Shown here one piece after another: positions 17,841-29,270 of a stretch of 55,904 bases of DNA. The stretch is from positions 1 to 55,904 of the forward strand of contig NZ_VKKX01000002.1 of assembly GCF_008271655.1 (NCBI RefSeq), in the 5' to 3' direction. Source of the DNA: Gemmobacter caeruleus (GTDB taxonomy: Bacteria; Pseudomonadota; Alphaproteobacteria; Rhodobacterales; Rhodobacteraceae). Numbering within the stretch: the stretch's first letter is position 1; each line of letters starts with the position of its first letter. The position numbers and the translations under genes are program-made. The notes under the pieces were generated by a model, which was given only the letters and a program-made list of their open reading frames with translations, did no database searches and was not told the DNA's origin.

Positions 17841-19193
17841 TCAACCGGCCCCGAACATTTCGCCCACAAAGGCCGTCAGATCGGCCATTTCGCGCAGGCG
17901 CATACCCTCTGCCTGTCCCGCCTTCGACCGGGCGGGCAAGGTCGCCTGTGAGAAACCAAGTTTCGCCGCCTCTTTCAACCTGTTTTCGGTCTGCCCGACC
18001 GGCCGGAGTGCGCCGGAAAGCGAGATTTCCCCGAAAAGCACCATGTCGGGCGGGATTGCCACATCCTCGCGCGCGCTGAGCAGGGCGGCCGCGATGGCCA
18101 GATCGGCGGCGGGTTCGCTGACGCGCATGCCACCAGCCACGTTCAGAAACACGTCGAGCCCGGTAAAGGGGATGCCGCAGCGCGCCTCCAGCACGGCGAG
18201 AATCGTGCCGAGCCGGCCGCTGTCGATGCCGACCACCGTGCGGCGTGGCGTGCCCAGGGTGGAGGGCGCGACCAGCGCCTGCACTTCGGTCAGCACCGGG
18301 CGGGTGCCCTCGATCCCGGCAAAGACCGCCGAGCCGGGCGTCGCGGCCTCTCGGTCCGACAGGAACAGCGCCGAGGGGTTCAGCACCTCGGACAGCCCGT
18401 CGCCCGTCATCTCGAACACGCCGATCTCGTCGGCGGGGCCAAAGCGGTTCTTCACCGCGCGCAGAATGCGGAACTGATGCCCGCGCTCGCCCTCGAAATA
18501 AAGGACGGTATCGACCATATGTTCCAGCACGCGGGGGCCGGCAATGGCGCCTTCCTTGGTGACATGGCCCACGATCACCACCGCGACGCCGCGCCGTTTG
18601 GCAAAGCTGACCAGCTCATGCGCGGCCGCGCGCACCTGGCTGACCGAACCGGGCGCGCTTTCGACATTGTCGAGCCACATGGTCTGGATCGAATCGATGA
18701 TCGCGAGCGCCGGGCGTTCGGCATCGAGCGTGGTCAGGATGTCGCGCAGGTTGGTTTCGGCGCCCAGACCCACGGGGGCGGTCTGCAAGCCCAGCCGCTG
18801 CGCGCGCATCCGCACCTGAGCCGCGGCTTCCTCGCCGGAAATATAAAGGCATTTCAGGCCGGTGCGGGCGAAACTTGCGGCGGCTTGCAGCAGAAGCGTC
18901 GATTTGCCGATGCCGGGATCGCCCCCCACCAGAATGGCCGAGGCCGGCACGAGGCCGCCGCCCAGCACGCGGTCCAGCTCGCCAATGCCAGACGAGGCGC
19001 GGGGCGGCGGGGCCTCTTCGGTGGCCAGATCGGTGATCGGGATGCTGCGCCCCTTGGCAGTCGGTTTCGGGCCGGCGGAGAGCGGCGCCTCCTCCACGAT
19101 GCTGTTCCACGATCCGCAGGCATCGCATTTGCCCGCCCAGCGGGGATGGGTCGCGCCGCAGACCGAACAGACAAAGGCCTTTTGCCTGGCCAT
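17841..19193 (-). CDS. radA: DNA repair protein RadA
   Basis: A RecA-like ATPase that drives branch migration in recombinational repair. The 450-residue protein has an N-terminal C4 zinc finger (C9, C12, C23, C26: CSVCG and CDACGS), Walker A GGDPGIGKST (89-98), the RadA-specific KNRFG motif and a C-terminal Lon-protease-like domain. The start at 19193 was chosen because it opens with the zinc finger (MARQKAFVC) and its ATG overlaps the upstream stop (ATGA). It is the third gene of a chain PqiA-like, monooxygenase, radA, with cvpA close behind. Confidence 0.96.
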   Translation of the reverse strand: MARQKAFVCSVCGATHPRWAGKCDACGSWNSIVEEAPLSAGPKPTAKGRSIPITDLATEEAPPPRASSGIGELDRVLGGGLVPASAILVGGDPGIGKSTLLLQAAASFARTGLKCLYISGEEAAAQVRMRAQRLGLQTAPVGLGAETNLRDILTTLDAERPALAIIDSIQTMWLDNVESAPGSVSQVRAAAHELVSFAKRRGVAVVIVGHVTKEGAIAGPRVLEHMVDTVLYFEGERGHQFRILRAVKNRFGPADEIGVFEMTGDGLSEVLNPSALFLSDREAATPGSAVFAGIEGTRPVLTEVQALVAPSTLGTPRRTVVGIDSGRLGTILAVLEARCGIPFTGLDVFLNVAGGMRVSEPAADLAIAAALLSAREDVAIPPDMVLFGEISLSGALRPVGQTENRLKEAAKLGFSQATLPARSKAGQAEGMRLREMADLTAFVGEMFGAG

Positions 19194-20170
19194 CAGCGCC
19201 ACGCCTCGGCGGTCAGGGTCAGCGCGCGCTTGCGGGCCTCGAAATCCCAGCAATCGGTGACCAGGATCAACTCATCGGCCTGCGTGGCGGCCACGATCCC
19301 CTCCAGCCCCGCGCGCACCTGATCGGGCGTGCCGCAGGCATGGCAGCCCAGCATGGCACTGACCTGCGCCTGTTCGCGGGGCGTCCAGTCAAGGGGGCCG
19401 GGCGGCAACTGGTGGCGCCGGTCGCCGCGCACCAGCCCCAGAAACCCCTTCTGCACCGTGGTAAACAGATGTCGCGCCTCGTCTTCGGTCGCGGCGCAGG
19501 CCACGTTCACCGCCACCATCGCATAGGGCGCCGCGAGCCGGGCCGAAGGTTTGAAACGGTCGCGATAGAGATGCAGCGCCTCATGCAGCGCGGCGGGCGC
19601 GAAATGCGAGGCAAAGGCATAGGGCAGGCCCAGTTCCGCCGCCAGCAGCGCCCCGAAATGCGATGAGCCGAGGATCACCACCTCCACCTCTGCGCCGGCG
19701 GCGGGAACGGCGGTGATGCCGATCTGGTTATCGGCGGCGAACCAGCCCAGCAATTCGACCACATCCTGCGGAAAACGGTCTGCCCCCTGCGGATCGCGGC
19801 GCAGCGCGCGGATCAGCGTCGCCCCGTCGGTGCCGGGCGCACGCCCCAGCCCGAGATCGATGCGCCCCGGATGCAGCCGGGCCAGCGTGCCGAACTGTTC
19901 CGCCACCACATAGGGCGCGTGATTGGGCAGCATGACCCCGCCTGCACCAACCCGGATATGCGAGGTCGCGGCGGCGACATGGGCGATGACGACCGGCGTC
20001 GCGGCCGATGCCACGCCCTCCATATTGTGATGTTCGGCCACCCAATAGCGGCGAAACCCCAGCCCCTCGACATGGGCGGCGATGGCGGCGGCATTGCGCA
20101 GGGCCTGGCCCGGCCCCTGATCCGCGCGCACGCGCGTCAGGTCGAGCAGGGAAAGCGGTGGACGGGTCAT
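19193..20170 (-). CDS. Luciferase-like (LLM class) flavin-dependent oxidoreductase
   Basis: A 325-residue enzyme of the bacterial luciferase-like superfamily, recognised by [14 protein letters not shown] near residue 45, the [13 protein letters not shown] block and the GLGRAPGTD segment. Members bind FMN or F420 and oxidise diverse substrates; this subgroup (often annotated MsnO8-type) has no settled substrate. The start at 20170 ([11 protein letters not shown]) overlaps the stop of the preceding PqiA-like gene, and the 3' end overlaps the radA start, so three genes are translationally coupled. Confidence 0.88.
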   Translation of the reverse strand: MTRPPLSLLDLTRVRADQGPGQALRNAAAIAAHVEGLGFRRYWVAEHHNMEGVASAATPVVIAHVAAATSHIRVGAGGVMLPNHAPYVVAEQFGTLARLHPGRIDLGLGRAPGTDGATLIRALRRDPQGADRFPQDVVELLGWFAADNQIGITAVPAAGAEVEVVILGSSHFGALLAAELGLPYAFASHFAPAALHEALHLYRDRFKPSARLAAPYAMVAVNVACAATEDEARHLFTTVQKGFLGLVRGDRRHQLPPGPLDWTPREQAQVSAMLGCHACGTPDQVRAGLEGIVAATQADELILVTDCWDFEARKRALTLTAEAWR

Positions 20171-20583
20171 TGCGGGCTTTTCAGGAAAAGTGACATCAGG
20201 ATACAGGCGGAGAACAGATAAAGGCCCCAGGCGGTTTCCACCGTGGCCAGCCCCACGCCCTTCACGATCACGACATACAGCGCGATCAGGAAGATATCCG
20301 CCATGGCCAGCTTGCCCAGCACCACAAGGGCCGGTTCCACCCGCGGATCCAGCAGCCCGAAATCGCGCAGGGCGCGGCCCAGCACCTTGAGCAGCGGCGC
20401 GAAGATGGCGCAAAACGTGACCAGCAGCGCCAGCACCACATCGCTTTCCCACAGCGATTGCAGCCCCGAGATGACGGAGATTTCCGAAAGCCCGAACATT
20501 GGCAGCAGACCCGCGCGTAACAGCGGGGCAAACCAGGCGATCGGGAACAGCACAAGAAGCAGGAGATTGAGCGTGCGTGACAT
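20167..20583 (-). CDS. Paraquat-inducible protein A (PqiA)-like membrane protein
   Basis: A 138-residue integral membrane protein with four predicted helices and charged loops, matching a single PqiA domain ([20 protein letters not shown]). PqiA proteins belong to membrane-stress and lipid-transport systems with PqiB, but no MCE-domain PqiB partner is next to it. The start at 20583 (MSRTLNLL) is preferred to an upstream ATG at 20619 because it begins just before the first helix. It overlaps the monooxygenase start by four bases. Confidence 0.7.
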   Translation of the reverse strand: MSRTLNLLLLVLFPIAWFAPLLRAGLLPMFGLSEISVISGLQSLWESDVVLALLVTFCAIFAPLLKVLGRALRDFGLLDPRVEPALVVLGKLAMADIFLIALYVVIVKGVGLATVETAWGLYLFSACILMSLFLKSPQ

Positions 20584-20625
20584 GGCCGCGATCCTGCGGT
20601 GAAAGCAGGGCAGGCGCAAGTGGGC

Positions 20626-21411
20626 CTATTGCGGCAGCGGGTCGGATTTGATCCCGTGCAGCGGCACCACATTCAGTTCGCGGGCCGGTTCGGGGCGGTC
20701 CTCGAAATCATAGCCCAGCTCGGGCAGGATCTCGCGCAGATCGGCCTCCAGCCGGCGAATCTGGCTGTGGTTGCGGCGTTCCTCGGTTTCGACATCGGTC
20801 AGCCAGCGGCGCAGTTCATCGACGGTCAGCCGGGCCAGCTGGATCCGCTCGGCCAGCGCATCGGCATCGCCCTGCCGCGCGGTCAGGAAGTTGCGCGCGC
20901 GCCCCACCTTGTCGGCGGAATAGGCACGGGCCAGATCGCGGCTCTGAAAGCTCATCTGCGCGGCCAGTTCCAGCAGCTCCGGCTCCAGCTGTTGCAGATC
21001 GGGATGTTTGCGCAGCAATTCCATGCGCTGCCGCATCTCCTCGAATTCGGTGGACAGGCCGAAGACGCCGGTGCGGTCGGCGGCATGGGCCAGGCTATAG
21101 GCGCGCTTCACGTCCTCCATGCCGATCTGGAAGGACCGATGGGTCTTTTCCAGCTTGGCCATGCGGGCATTGGCGGGGATGAAGAAGCAGACGCAGACCA
21201 TGATCGCGGTCAGGGTCAGTTGCACCCACATGCCCGCCGCCGGCAGCGCGACCGAGCCCCAGGTGAGTTGCAGCGTGGGCCAGGGCATCTGGCCGATCGC
21301 CGCCAGGGCCGAGATCAGGACAAGAAAGCAGGTGATCGCCACGATCGCGCCAAAGGCGAGGTTCTGGCCGACGCTCAGCGCCAGCCGCAAAAGATGATCG
21401 TTGTCACGCAC
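20626..21411 (-). CDS. Conserved membrane-anchored coiled-coil protein of unknown function
   Basis: A 261-residue protein with two N-terminal transmembrane helices (about residues 12-38 and 50-75) followed by a long charged, heptad-rich helical region to about residue 235. Relatives in Rhodobacteraceae are often labelled DNA repair protein, but nothing in the sequence supports a nucleic-acid role; a membrane-tethered structural or scaffolding role is equally likely. The GTG at 21411 is chosen because AAGGGG lies eight bases upstream; earlier in-frame ATGs would add an unconserved-looking leader. It lies between mlaF and the PqiA-like gene on the same strand. Confidence 0.65.
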   Translation of the reverse strand: MRDNDHLLRLALSVGQNLAFGAIVAITCFLVLISALAAIGQMPWPTLQLTWGSVALPAAGMWVQLTLTAIMVCVCFFIPANARMAKLEKTHRSFQIGMEDVKRAYSLAHAADRTGVFGLSTEFEEMRQRMELLRKHPDLQQLEPELLELAAQMSFQSRDLARAYSADKVGRARNFLTARQGDADALAERIQLARLTVDELRRWLTDVETEERRNHSQIRRLEADLREILPELGYDFEDRPEPARELNVVPLHGIKSDPLPQ

Positions 21412-21557
21412 CTTGCACCCCTTGAAGTCCCACGCGTTAACTTTTTGCGCAAGTCCATGGGAAAGCAACACATTTTCGCCACAATCCCACGGGACGGAAA
21501 CGATCATGGCGGGCCGCGCGGGGATTGTTCCCGCCCGGGCATCAATGCCCGGCGCGT

Positions 21558-22304
21558 TCAGCGCAGCGATTCGATGGGGCCTTCGGCGCGGCCATGGATG
21601 AATTGCTGGACGTAAGGGTCTGGCGTGGCGTCCATTTCCGAAACCGGCCCCGTCCAGCGCACCTTGCCGCCATGCAGCATCGCCACATTATCGGCAATGG
21701 CACGAACCGAAGACATGTCATGCGTGATGGTCATCGCGGTCGCGCCCATCTCCACCACGATTTCGCGGATCAGGTCGTTGATGACACCCGACATGATCGG
21801 GTCCAGCCCGGTCGTGGGTTCGTCAAAGAAGATGATCTCGGGATTGGCGGCGATGGCGCGGGCGAGGCTGACCCGTTTCTGCATGCCGCCCGACAGTTCG
21901 GCCGGGAACAGGTCGGCCACCTGCGGGCCAAGCCCCACGCGGCGCAGCTTTTCGATGGCGATCTCGCGCGCTTCGGCCTTGGGCCGGGCCAACGAGCCGC
22001 GCAGCAGGCGGAAGGCCACGTTTTCCCAGATGCGCAGGCTGTCGAACAGCGCGCCGCCCTGAAACAGCATGCCGAACCGCGCCAGAAAGGCGTCACGGTC
22101 GCCGCGCGTCACGTCCTGCCCGTCCAGCGTGATGCTGCCGCCATCGGGCTTGATCAGGCCGAGGATACATTTCAGCGTCACCGACTTGCCGGTGCCCGAA
22201 CCGCCGATGATCACCATCGAGGTGCCCTTGGCGATGGTCAGATCCACCCCGCGCAGCACGGCATTGCTGCCAAAGGTCTTGTGAACGCCGCGCAGCTCGA
22301 TCAT
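21558..22304 (-). CDS. mlaF: ABC transporter ATP-binding protein, MlaF type
   Basis: A 248-residue ATPase of the phospholipid/retrograde lipid transport (Mla/Ttg2) family. Walker A is GGSGTGKSVTLK, the signature LSGGMQKRVSLARA and Walker B IIFFDEPTTGLDP. The FQGGALFDS and MSSVRAIADNVAMLHGGK segments are typical of MlaF. It works with MlaE to energise phospholipid movement between outer and inner membranes. Its start overlaps the mlaE stop (ATGA). No mlaD (MCE domain), mlaC or mlaB is adjacent. Confidence 0.88.
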   Translation of the reverse strand: MIELRGVHKTFGSNAVLRGVDLTIAKGTSMVIIGGSGTGKSVTLKCILGLIKPDGGSITLDGQDVTRGDRDAFLARFGMLFQGGALFDSLRIWENVAFRLLRGSLARPKAEAREIAIEKLRRVGLGPQVADLFPAELSGGMQKRVSLARAIAANPEIIFFDEPTTGLDPIMSGVINDLIREIVVEMGATAMTITHDMSSVRAIADNVAMLHGGKVRWTGPVSEMDATPDPYVQQFIHGRAEGPIESLR

Positions 22305-23080
22305 GAGAAGAACAGCTCCGTCAGCAGGTAGTTCGCGGCAAAGATCAGCACCGAGGCCGAGACGACGGCGGATTTCGTGGCCCGCCCCACGCCCTGCGCG
22401 CCGCGCCCCGAATTCATGCCGTGATAGCAGCCCATCAGCGCCACTAGAAATCCGAAAGCCGCGCCCTTCAGCAGGCCCGAGGTGATGTCCCACATCTCCA
22501 GGAAATCGACGGTGTTCTTGATATAGGCGGCCGAGTTGAAGTCGAGCCGCTGCACGCCCACCAGCCAGCCGCCCATGATGCCGATGCTGTCACCCACGGC
22601 CACCAGCACCGGCACGGCCAGCGTGGCGGCGACGACGCGGGGAACGGCAAGGTATTTCAGCGGGTTGGTCGAAAGCGTCACCAGCGCGTCAATCTGTTCG
22701 GTCACCTTCATCGTGCCGATTTCGGCGGCGATGGAACTTGCCACGCGCGCGGCCACCATCAGCCCGCCCAGAACCGGACCCAGCTCGCGCGCCATGCCGA
22801 TGGCCACGATGGCGGGCACCACGGCCTCGGCGCTGAACCGCTGGCCGCCGGCATAGATCTGCAAGGCCAGCGCGCCGCCGGTGAACAGCGCGGTCATGCC
22901 GACCACCGGCAAAGAGAACCAGCCGATCTGCATCAGCGCATGCAGGAATTCACGCGGATAGAAGGGCGGGCGGAAGATGTGGCTCACGACCTGCGCGGCA
23001 TAGATCGCGACACGGCCAAGATTGGACAACAGGCCCAGAACCATGCGGCCCAGACCCGCGAAGGGCGAAAGCAGGATCAC
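22301..23080 (-). CDS. mlaE: ABC transporter permease, MlaE type
   Basis: A 259-residue MlaE-family permease with five to six membrane helices and the signature region [20 protein letters not shown] near residue 93, followed by [20 protein letters not shown]. It pairs with MlaF encoded immediately downstream. The start is a GTG at 23080 that overlaps the alr stop (GTGA), indicating an alr-mlaE-mlaF transcript. Confidence 0.9.
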   Translation of the reverse strand: MILLSPFAGLGRMVLGLLSNLGRVAIYAAQVVSHIFRPPFYPREFLHALMQIGWFSLPVVGMTALFTGGALALQIYAGGQRFSAEAVVPAIVAIGMARELGPVLGGLMVAARVASSIAAEIGTMKVTEQIDALVTLSTNPLKYLAVPRVVAATLAVPVLVAVGDSIGIMGGWLVGVQRLDFNSAAYIKNTVDFLEMWDITSGLLKGAAFGFLVALMGCYHGMNSGRGAQGVGRATKSAVVSASVLIFAANYLLTELFFS

Positions 23081-24138
23081 ACTTGCCCCCGGGTGGTGGC
23101 CGAGACATAGCGCCGGTTGTAGCGGTGGCCCAGCGAGGTCAGCACCTCATAGCCGATGGTGCCGGCGATATCGGCCAGATCGTCCACCCCCTGCATCGGG
23201 CCGAGGAGATCGAGCGCGCGCGGGATCTCGCGCAGATGGGTGACATCGGCGGTGATCAGGTCCATCGACACGCGACCCACCAGCGGCACCGGGGTTTCGC
23301 CATCCCACAGCGTCGCCTTGCCGGAATAGCGCCGGGTCAGCCCGTCGGCATAGCCGGCGGCCAGCGTGGCGATCAGGCGCGGCTCGGTCGCGGTATAGCC
23401 GCAGGAATAGCCCACAATCTCGCCCGGGGCGACCTCGCGCACCTGAATGACCGGCAGCGACAGGCCCACCACGGGCCGCGCATCGGCAAAGGGGCGCCCG
23501 CCATAGAGGCCGACCCCCGGCCGGGTCAGTTCAAAGTGATATTCCGGCCCCAGCAGGATGCCGCCCGTGGCCGCCAGGCTGCGCGGCACGCCGATCCCGT
23601 CGGTCAGCGCGTGAAATTCGGTAAGCTGCGCCGCGTTCATCGGGTGGTCGGGTTCGTCGGCGCAGGCCAGATGGCTCATCACCAGTTCGGGGCCCTGTTC
23701 CAGCACCAGCGGCGCCACCGCCTCCCATTCCGGGGCCTCGAGCCCCAGCCGGTTCATGCCGGTATCAAGCTGGATGCCGAAAGGATGGCCCGGCAGGCTT
23801 TCCAGATGCCGGGTGATCTGATCGACCGAATTGAGCATGGGCGTGAGGTCGAGATCATGCACCATCTCGGTGTCGCCGGGCATATGCCCGCCCAGCACGT
23901 TGATCTGCGGCCCCGGGCCAAGCGCCTGGCGCACGGCGGCGCCTTCCTCGGCCACGGCCACGAAGAAACGCCGGGCCCCGGCCTCGGCCAGCGCCCGCGC
24001 CACGCGACGCGCGCCCAGGCCATAGGCATCGGCCTTCACCACGGCAGCGGTCTGCGTGGTCGGGTCACTCATACGGTCCAGCGCGCGCCAGTTGGCGGCG
24101 ATGGCGTCAAGGTCAATGGTCAGGATCGCGGTAGCCAT
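23077..24138 (-). CDS. alr: Alanine racemase
   Basis: A PLP enzyme that interconverts L- and D-alanine for peptidoglycan. The 353-residue protein has the PLP lysine K35 in [11 protein letters not shown], the beta/alpha-barrel landmarks [10 protein letters not shown] and [12 protein letters not shown], and C-terminal [13 protein letters not shown]. The start at 24138 ([13 protein letters not shown]) marks where family similarity begins; the longer frame upstream is non-coding. Its stop overlaps the GTG start of mlaE. Confidence 0.94.
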   Translation of the reverse strand: MATAILTIDLDAIAANWRALDRMSDPTTQTAAVVKADAYGLGARRVARALAEAGARRFFVAVAEEGAAVRQALGPGPQINVLGGHMPGDTEMVHDLDLTPMLNSVDQITRHLESLPGHPFGIQLDTGMNRLGLEAPEWEAVAPLVLEQGPELVMSHLACADEPDHPMNAAQLTEFHALTDGIGVPRSLAATGGILLGPEYHFELTRPGVGLYGGRPFADARPVVGLSLPVIQVREVAPGEIVGYSCGYTATEPRLIATLAAGYADGLTRRYSGKATLWDGETPVPLVGRVSMDLITADVTHLREIPRALDLLGPMQGVDDLADIAGTIGYEVLTSLGHRYNRRYVSATTRGQV

Positions 24139-24216
24139 GTTCGCGGTTTTGACAGGGCGTGCAGGAAGGTCAAGGGGAAATGCCGGGACCGGCGGGGGAT
24201 TGCCGCAGAAGGAAGA

Positions 24217-24239
24217 TGAGTATTTGGGCAAGGAGCAAG
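24217..24239 (+). repeat. Weaker copy of the ATATTT-type intergenic motif (copy 3)
   Basis: GAGTATTTGGGCAAGGAGCA and three more bases lie between mtlK and alr, in inverted orientation to both genes. It shares the TATTTGGG core with copies 1 and 2 but diverges in the second half, so membership of the family is uncertain. Confidence 0.35.
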
Positions 24240-24287
24240 ACAAAACCCGCCAAGGGGGCGGAGAACGGCCCAAAGCGGGCAGGGCGG

Positions 24288-24310
24288 CGGCGGGCGGCGC
24301 GCGCCCGCCG
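24288..24310 (-). terminator. GC-rich hairpin after mtlK, no T tract
   Basis: An 8-bp stem (CGGCGGGC/GCCCGCCG) with a seven-base loop begins eight bases beyond the mtlK stop. The absence of a T run makes it a weak intrinsic terminator at best. Confidence 0.3.
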
Positions 24311-24317
24311 GGCCGGG

Positions 24318-25748
24318 TCAGCCGAGATAGGCCCTGAGCGTGGCCGCGGTGCCATGATCGCGCAGGCTGGCGACCCAATGCGCGAAATCGGCCGCAAAGC
24401 CCGCATCCCGCGCCAGATCGCCATAGATCGTCGGCTGGTCGAGCCAGGCCTGCGGATCGGTCTGCGCGCGCCGGGCGAGCGGGTTCAGCTGATCCCAGTT
24501 GGGGTCATTGGGGGCGATTTCCGTGCCGCTGTCGCTGGTGCCGGCGCAATAGCGGCACCAGAGCGCCGAGACGAGCGCCAGGCCCCGCGCCGGTTTTCCC
24601 GCCGCCCGCGCGTCGCGGATCGAGGGGATGATGAACTTGGGCTGGCGGTTCGACCCGTCGAGGCAGAGCCTGCGTTCGGTATCGGCGACCTCGGGGTTGG
24701 AAAAGCGCGCGCGGATCAGATCGTAATAGGCCGGGATCGCGGTATCTGGCACGGGCGGCACATAGGGGATGACCTCGTCGCGTTCGACCTTATCGAGAAA
24801 GCCCGTGATCAGCGGATGGGCCATTGCCTCATGCACATATTCGATATCCATCAGCCCGCCGGGATAGGCGATGATGGCATGGCCACCATTGAGGATGCGG
24901 ATCTTCATCATCTCATAGGCGTGGACATGGTCGGAAAAGGTGACGCCGACCTGTTCGAGCGGCGGGCGCCCGGCGGGGAAATGGTCTTCGATCACCCATT
25001 GGCGGAAGGGTTCGCAGGTCACCGGAACCGGGTCGTCGGCCAGGCCGAATTGCGCCGCCATGGCGCGTTCGCGCGGGCCGGTGGCGGGGGTGATGCGATC
25101 GACCATGCCATTGGGAAAGGCGACATGCGCGTCGATCCAGTCGGCGAGAGCCGGGTCCGACAGGCGGGCAAGGCCCACCACGGCGGCGCGGGCAACCTGG
25201 CCGTTGCCGGGCAGGTTATCGCAGCTCATCACCGTGAAGGCGGGCGTGCCGGCGGCGCGGCGGGCCTTGAGCGCGGCGATGATCGCGCCAAAGGCGGTGC
25301 CGGGCGCCGCCGGGTTGGCGGCATCGGCGGCAATCTCGGGCGCGTCGGGGTCGAACTGGCCGGTGGCCGCGTTGATGAAATAGCCGCCTTCGGTCACGGT
25401 CAGGCTGACGATGCGGATCTCGGGCCGGGTCATCGCGGCGATCAGGCTGGCATTGCCGGCCTCGACCGGCAGGAAGTCGATCATCGCGCCCACCCGCCGG
25501 CAGGTGCGGCCGGCGGGATCCAGCTCGATCACGGTCGAGAGGCAATCCTGCGCCAGCAGCGCGTCGCGCATCCGGGCATCCGGCGCCCGCACCCCGGCGC
25601 CGAGAATGGCCCAGTCGTGGCCGAGGCCGCGATTGAACAGGTCGTCCAGATAGACGGCCATATGGGCGCGGTGAAAATTGCCCAGCCCGATATGGACGAT
25701 GCCGGGCGTCAGCTTGGAGCGGTCGTAGCGGGGGAGTTGAGCGTTCAT
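24318..25748 (-). CDS. mtlK: Mannitol 2-dehydrogenase (polyol dehydrogenase)
   Basis: Oxidises D-mannitol (and often D-arabinitol) to the ketose with NAD. The 476-residue protein begins with [20 protein letters not shown], the Rossmann motif of the mannitol dehydrogenase family, and shows the catalytic-lysine region ([17 protein letters not shown] near residue 310). Its position as last gene after smoS and the ABC transporter matches the Rhodobacter smo/mtl operon. The start at 25748 is one base beyond the smoS stop, with GGATGG upstream; an ATG 24 bases earlier is possible. No fructokinase gene follows, unlike the order I recall for R. sphaeroides. Confidence 0.9.
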   Translation of the reverse strand: MNAQLPRYDRSKLTPGIVHIGLGNFHRAHMAVYLDDLFNRGLGHDWAILGAGVRAPDARMRDALLAQDCLSTVIELDPAGRTCRRVGAMIDFLPVEAGNASLIAAMTRPEIRIVSLTVTEGGYFINAATGQFDPDAPEIAADAANPAAPGTAFGAIIAALKARRAAGTPAFTVMSCDNLPGNGQVARAAVVGLARLSDPALADWIDAHVAFPNGMVDRITPATGPRERAMAAQFGLADDPVPVTCEPFRQWVIEDHFPAGRPPLEQVGVTFSDHVHAYEMMKIRILNGGHAIIAYPGGLMDIEYVHEAMAHPLITGFLDKVERDEVIPYVPPVPDTAIPAYYDLIRARFSNPEVADTERRLCLDGSNRQPKFIIPSIRDARAAGKPARGLALVSALWCRYCAGTSDSGTEIAPNDPNWDQLNPLARRAQTDPQAWLDQPTIYGDLARDAGFAADFAHWVASLRDHGTAATLRAYLG

Positions 25749-25749
25749 G

Positions 25750-26519
25750 TCATGCCATCCAGTTGCCGCCATCGACCCCGAAGGTCTGGGCGCAGATGTA
25801 GTCGGCCTCGGGCGTGGCGAGGAAGATCGCCATGCCGGTCAGGTCTTGTGCGGTGCCCATGCGGCCAAAGGGCACGGCGGCGGCGACCTCGCGTTTCTTC
25901 TGGCCGGGGGCCTTGCCTTCATATCTGGCAAACAGGCTGTCCACGTGATCCCAATGCTCGCCCTCGACCACGCCGGGGGCGATGGCGTTCACGGTGATGC
26001 CATGGGCGATCAGGTTCAGCCCGGCGCTTTGCGTCAGGCTGATGACGGCGGCCTTGGAGGCGCAATAGACCGCGACCAGGCTTTCGCCGCGCCGTCCGGC
26101 CTGGCTGGCCATGTTGATGATCCGCCCGCCGGCGCCCTGGGCGATCATCTGCCGCGCCGCCGCTTGCAGGCAGAACAGCGTGCCCGCGACATTGACCGAA
26201 AAGATGCGGTCGTAATCGGCGCGGGTGATTTCCACGATCGGTTGCGCGGTGAACAGCGCGGCATTGTTGATCAGGATATCGAGCCGCCCCATCTGCGCCA
26301 CGGCCTCGGCAAAGCCCGCTTCGATACTGGCGGGGTCGGCCACGTCCATCTGCACCGCATGGGCGCCCGGCCCGAGCGCCGCGGCGGCGGCCTGAACCGC
26401 CGCCGCGTTGATATCGGCCAGGGTGACCGTGGCCCCCTCCGCCAGATAGGCGCGCGCGAATTCCAGCCCGATGCCGCGCGCGGCCCCGGTGATCAGCGCG
26501 GTCTTGCCCGCCAGCCGCA

Positions 26520-26520
<1 letters not shown>
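25750..26520 (-). CDS. smoS: Sorbitol dehydrogenase (SDR family)
   Basis: A 256-residue short-chain dehydrogenase that should oxidise D-glucitol to D-fructose with NAD. Motifs: TGAARGIG cofactor loop, NNAALF, catalytic S in IINMASQAGRRGE, and YCASK. The segments SQAGRRGE, NAIAPGVV and PEADYI, as I remember them, are near-identical in R. sphaeroides SmoS. The ATG at 26520 overlaps the smoK stop by one base (TGATG), consistent with coupling. It stands between the transporter ATPase and mtlK. Confidence 0.92.
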
Positions 26521-27526
<1,006 letters not shown>

Positions 27527-27534
27527 GTTTTACC

Positions 27535-28365
27535 TCACTTCACCGCGCCGAAGGTCAGGCCGCGGACGAGTTGTTTCTGGCTGAACCAGCCGAGGATCAG
27601 GATCGGCGCAATGGCCATGGTCGAGGCCGCCGAGAGTTTTGCGTAGAAAAGGCCCTCGGGCGACGAATAGGAGGCGATGAACTGGGTCAGCGGCGCGGCG
27701 GCCTTGGTGGTCAGTTGCAGCGTCCAGAAGGCTTCGTTCCAGGCCAGGATGATGTTGAGAAGCAGGGTGGAGGCGATGCCCGGCACGGCCATCGGCGTGA
27801 GGATATAAAGGATCTCGGAACGCAGGTTGGCGCCGTCCATCCGCGCGGCCTCAAGGATTTCGCCAGGGATTTCCTTGAAGTAGGTGTAAAGCATCCAGAC
27901 CACGATCGGCAGGTTGATCAGCGTCAGCACCACCGTCAGGCCCGCCCGGCTGTCCAGAAGCCCCAGATCGCGGAACAGCAGATACATCGGCACCAGCACG
28001 CCCACGGCGGGCATCATCTTGGTCGAAAGCATCCACATCAGCAGATCCTTGGTGCGCTTGCCCGGCACAAAGGCCATGGCCCAGGCGGCGGGGATCGCGA
28101 TGACCAGCGCCAGCACGGTGGAGCCCAGCGACAGCACGACCGAATTCCAGAAATGCAGCGCATAGTTCGACCGTTCCTGCACCTCGGCATAGCTGTGCAG
28201 CGTCCAGCCCGAGGTCAGCACCGCCAGCGGCGACTTGATCGCGTCGCCCTCGGTCTTGAAGGACAGGATGATGATCCACAGGATCGGGAAGAAGATCAGA
28301 AAGCCGATGGTCCAGGCCGCGATGGTGACGGCGGCGGTCTTACCGGCAGAGGATTTGCGGGCCAT
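27535..28365 (-). CDS. smoG: Carbohydrate (polyol) ABC transporter permease, MalG-like
   Basis: A 276-residue inner-membrane permease with six predicted helices and the MalG-type EAA loop (EAARMDGANLRSEILYILTP), which contacts the ATPase. It forms the membrane channel with the gene upstream (SmoF type) for import of sorbitol or mannitol. It starts three bases after the smoF stop and ends eight bases before smoK. The substrate is inferred from the neighbouring polyol dehydrogenases. Confidence 0.9.
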   Translation of the reverse strand: MARKSSAGKTAAVTIAAWTIGFLIFFPILWIIILSFKTEGDAIKSPLAVLTSGWTLHSYAEVQERSNYALHFWNSVVLSLGSTVLALVIAIPAAWAMAFVPGKRTKDLLMWMLSTKMMPAVGVLVPMYLLFRDLGLLDSRAGLTVVLTLINLPIVVWMLYTYFKEIPGEILEAARMDGANLRSEILYILTPMAVPGIASTLLLNIILAWNEAFWTLQLTTKAAAPLTQFIASYSSPEGLFYAKLSAASTMAIAPILILGWFSQKQLVRGLTFGAVK

Positions 28366-28368
28366 GTC

Positions 28369-29241
28369 TCAGCTCTCCAGGTTCTTGCCGATCATGCGCA
28401 TCAGGAAGAAGGCAACGATATTGGCGAGGATGACGGCGATGATCCCGCCCGCGCTGCCGCCGCCCACGTCGAAATTCAGCAGCGATTGCTGGTAGACGAG
28501 GTAGGGCAGGTTGGTCGAAGCCGTGCCGGGGCCGCCATTGGTGGTCACCAGGATCTCGGCAAAGACCGACAGCAGGAAGATGGTCTGGATCAGCACGACC
28601 ACGGTGATCGAGCGCGTCAGATGCGGCACGGTTAGATAGATGAAACGGTTGAGCCAGCTTGCCCCGTCCATCTCGGCCGCCTCCATCTGCTCGCGGTCCA
28701 GACTTTGCAGCGCGGTCAGAAGGATCAGCGTTGCAAAGGGCAGCCAGCTCCAGGCGACGATGATGATGATCGACAGCAGGGGCGCTTGTGACAGGAAATC
28801 AAAGGGTTGCAGGCCAAGGGCCTTGGCCAGATGGGCGAACATGCCGTTCACCGGGTTCATGAACATGTTCTTCCACACCAGCGCGGACACGGTGGGCATC
28901 ACGAAGAAGGGCGCGATCACCATGACCCGCACGATGCCCTGACCCTTGAAGGGCTGGTCCAGCAGCAAGGCCAGCGCGATGCCGCCGATCACGGTGATGA
29001 GCAGCACGCCCCCCACCAGCAGCAGCGTGTTCAGCAATGCCGCGCCAAAGGCGGGTTGCGCGATGAAATAGTAATAGTTGTCGAGGCCGGTCCAGCTTTC
29101 CATCCCCGGCATCAGCAGGTTGTAGCGCAGGAAGCTGAAATAGATGGTCATCCCGAGCGGCACGATCATCCACAGAAACAGCAGGATGACAGCAGGGGAA
29201 ACCATGAGGCGCGCAGCCGTCCGGGAATGTTCGGTCGCCAT
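28369..29241 (-). CDS. smoF: Carbohydrate (polyol) ABC transporter permease, MalF-like
   Basis: A 290-residue permease with six helices and the EAA motif EAAEMDGASWLNRFIYLTVP. It pairs with the next gene as a heterodimeric channel. The start at 29241 (MATEHSRTAARL) is chosen because AGAAGGAGA lies about 12 bases upstream of an internal region and the preceding frame would translate the smoE-smoF hairpin. It follows smoE after a 93-base gap containing that hairpin. Confidence 0.88.
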   Translation of the reverse strand: MATEHSRTAARLMVSPAVILLFLWMIVPLGMTIYFSFLRYNLLMPGMESWTGLDNYYYFIAQPAFGAALLNTLLLVGGVLLITVIGGIALALLLDQPFKGQGIVRVMVIAPFFVMPTVSALVWKNMFMNPVNGMFAHLAKALGLQPFDFLSQAPLLSIIIIVAWSWLPFATLILLTALQSLDREQMEAAEMDGASWLNRFIYLTVPHLTRSITVVVLIQTIFLLSVFAEILVTTNGGPGTASTNLPYLVYQQSLLNFDVGGGSAGGIIAVILANIVAFFLMRMIGKNLES

Positions 29242-29270
29242 GGCAATGTCCTGAGAAGGAGAAATGGAAA

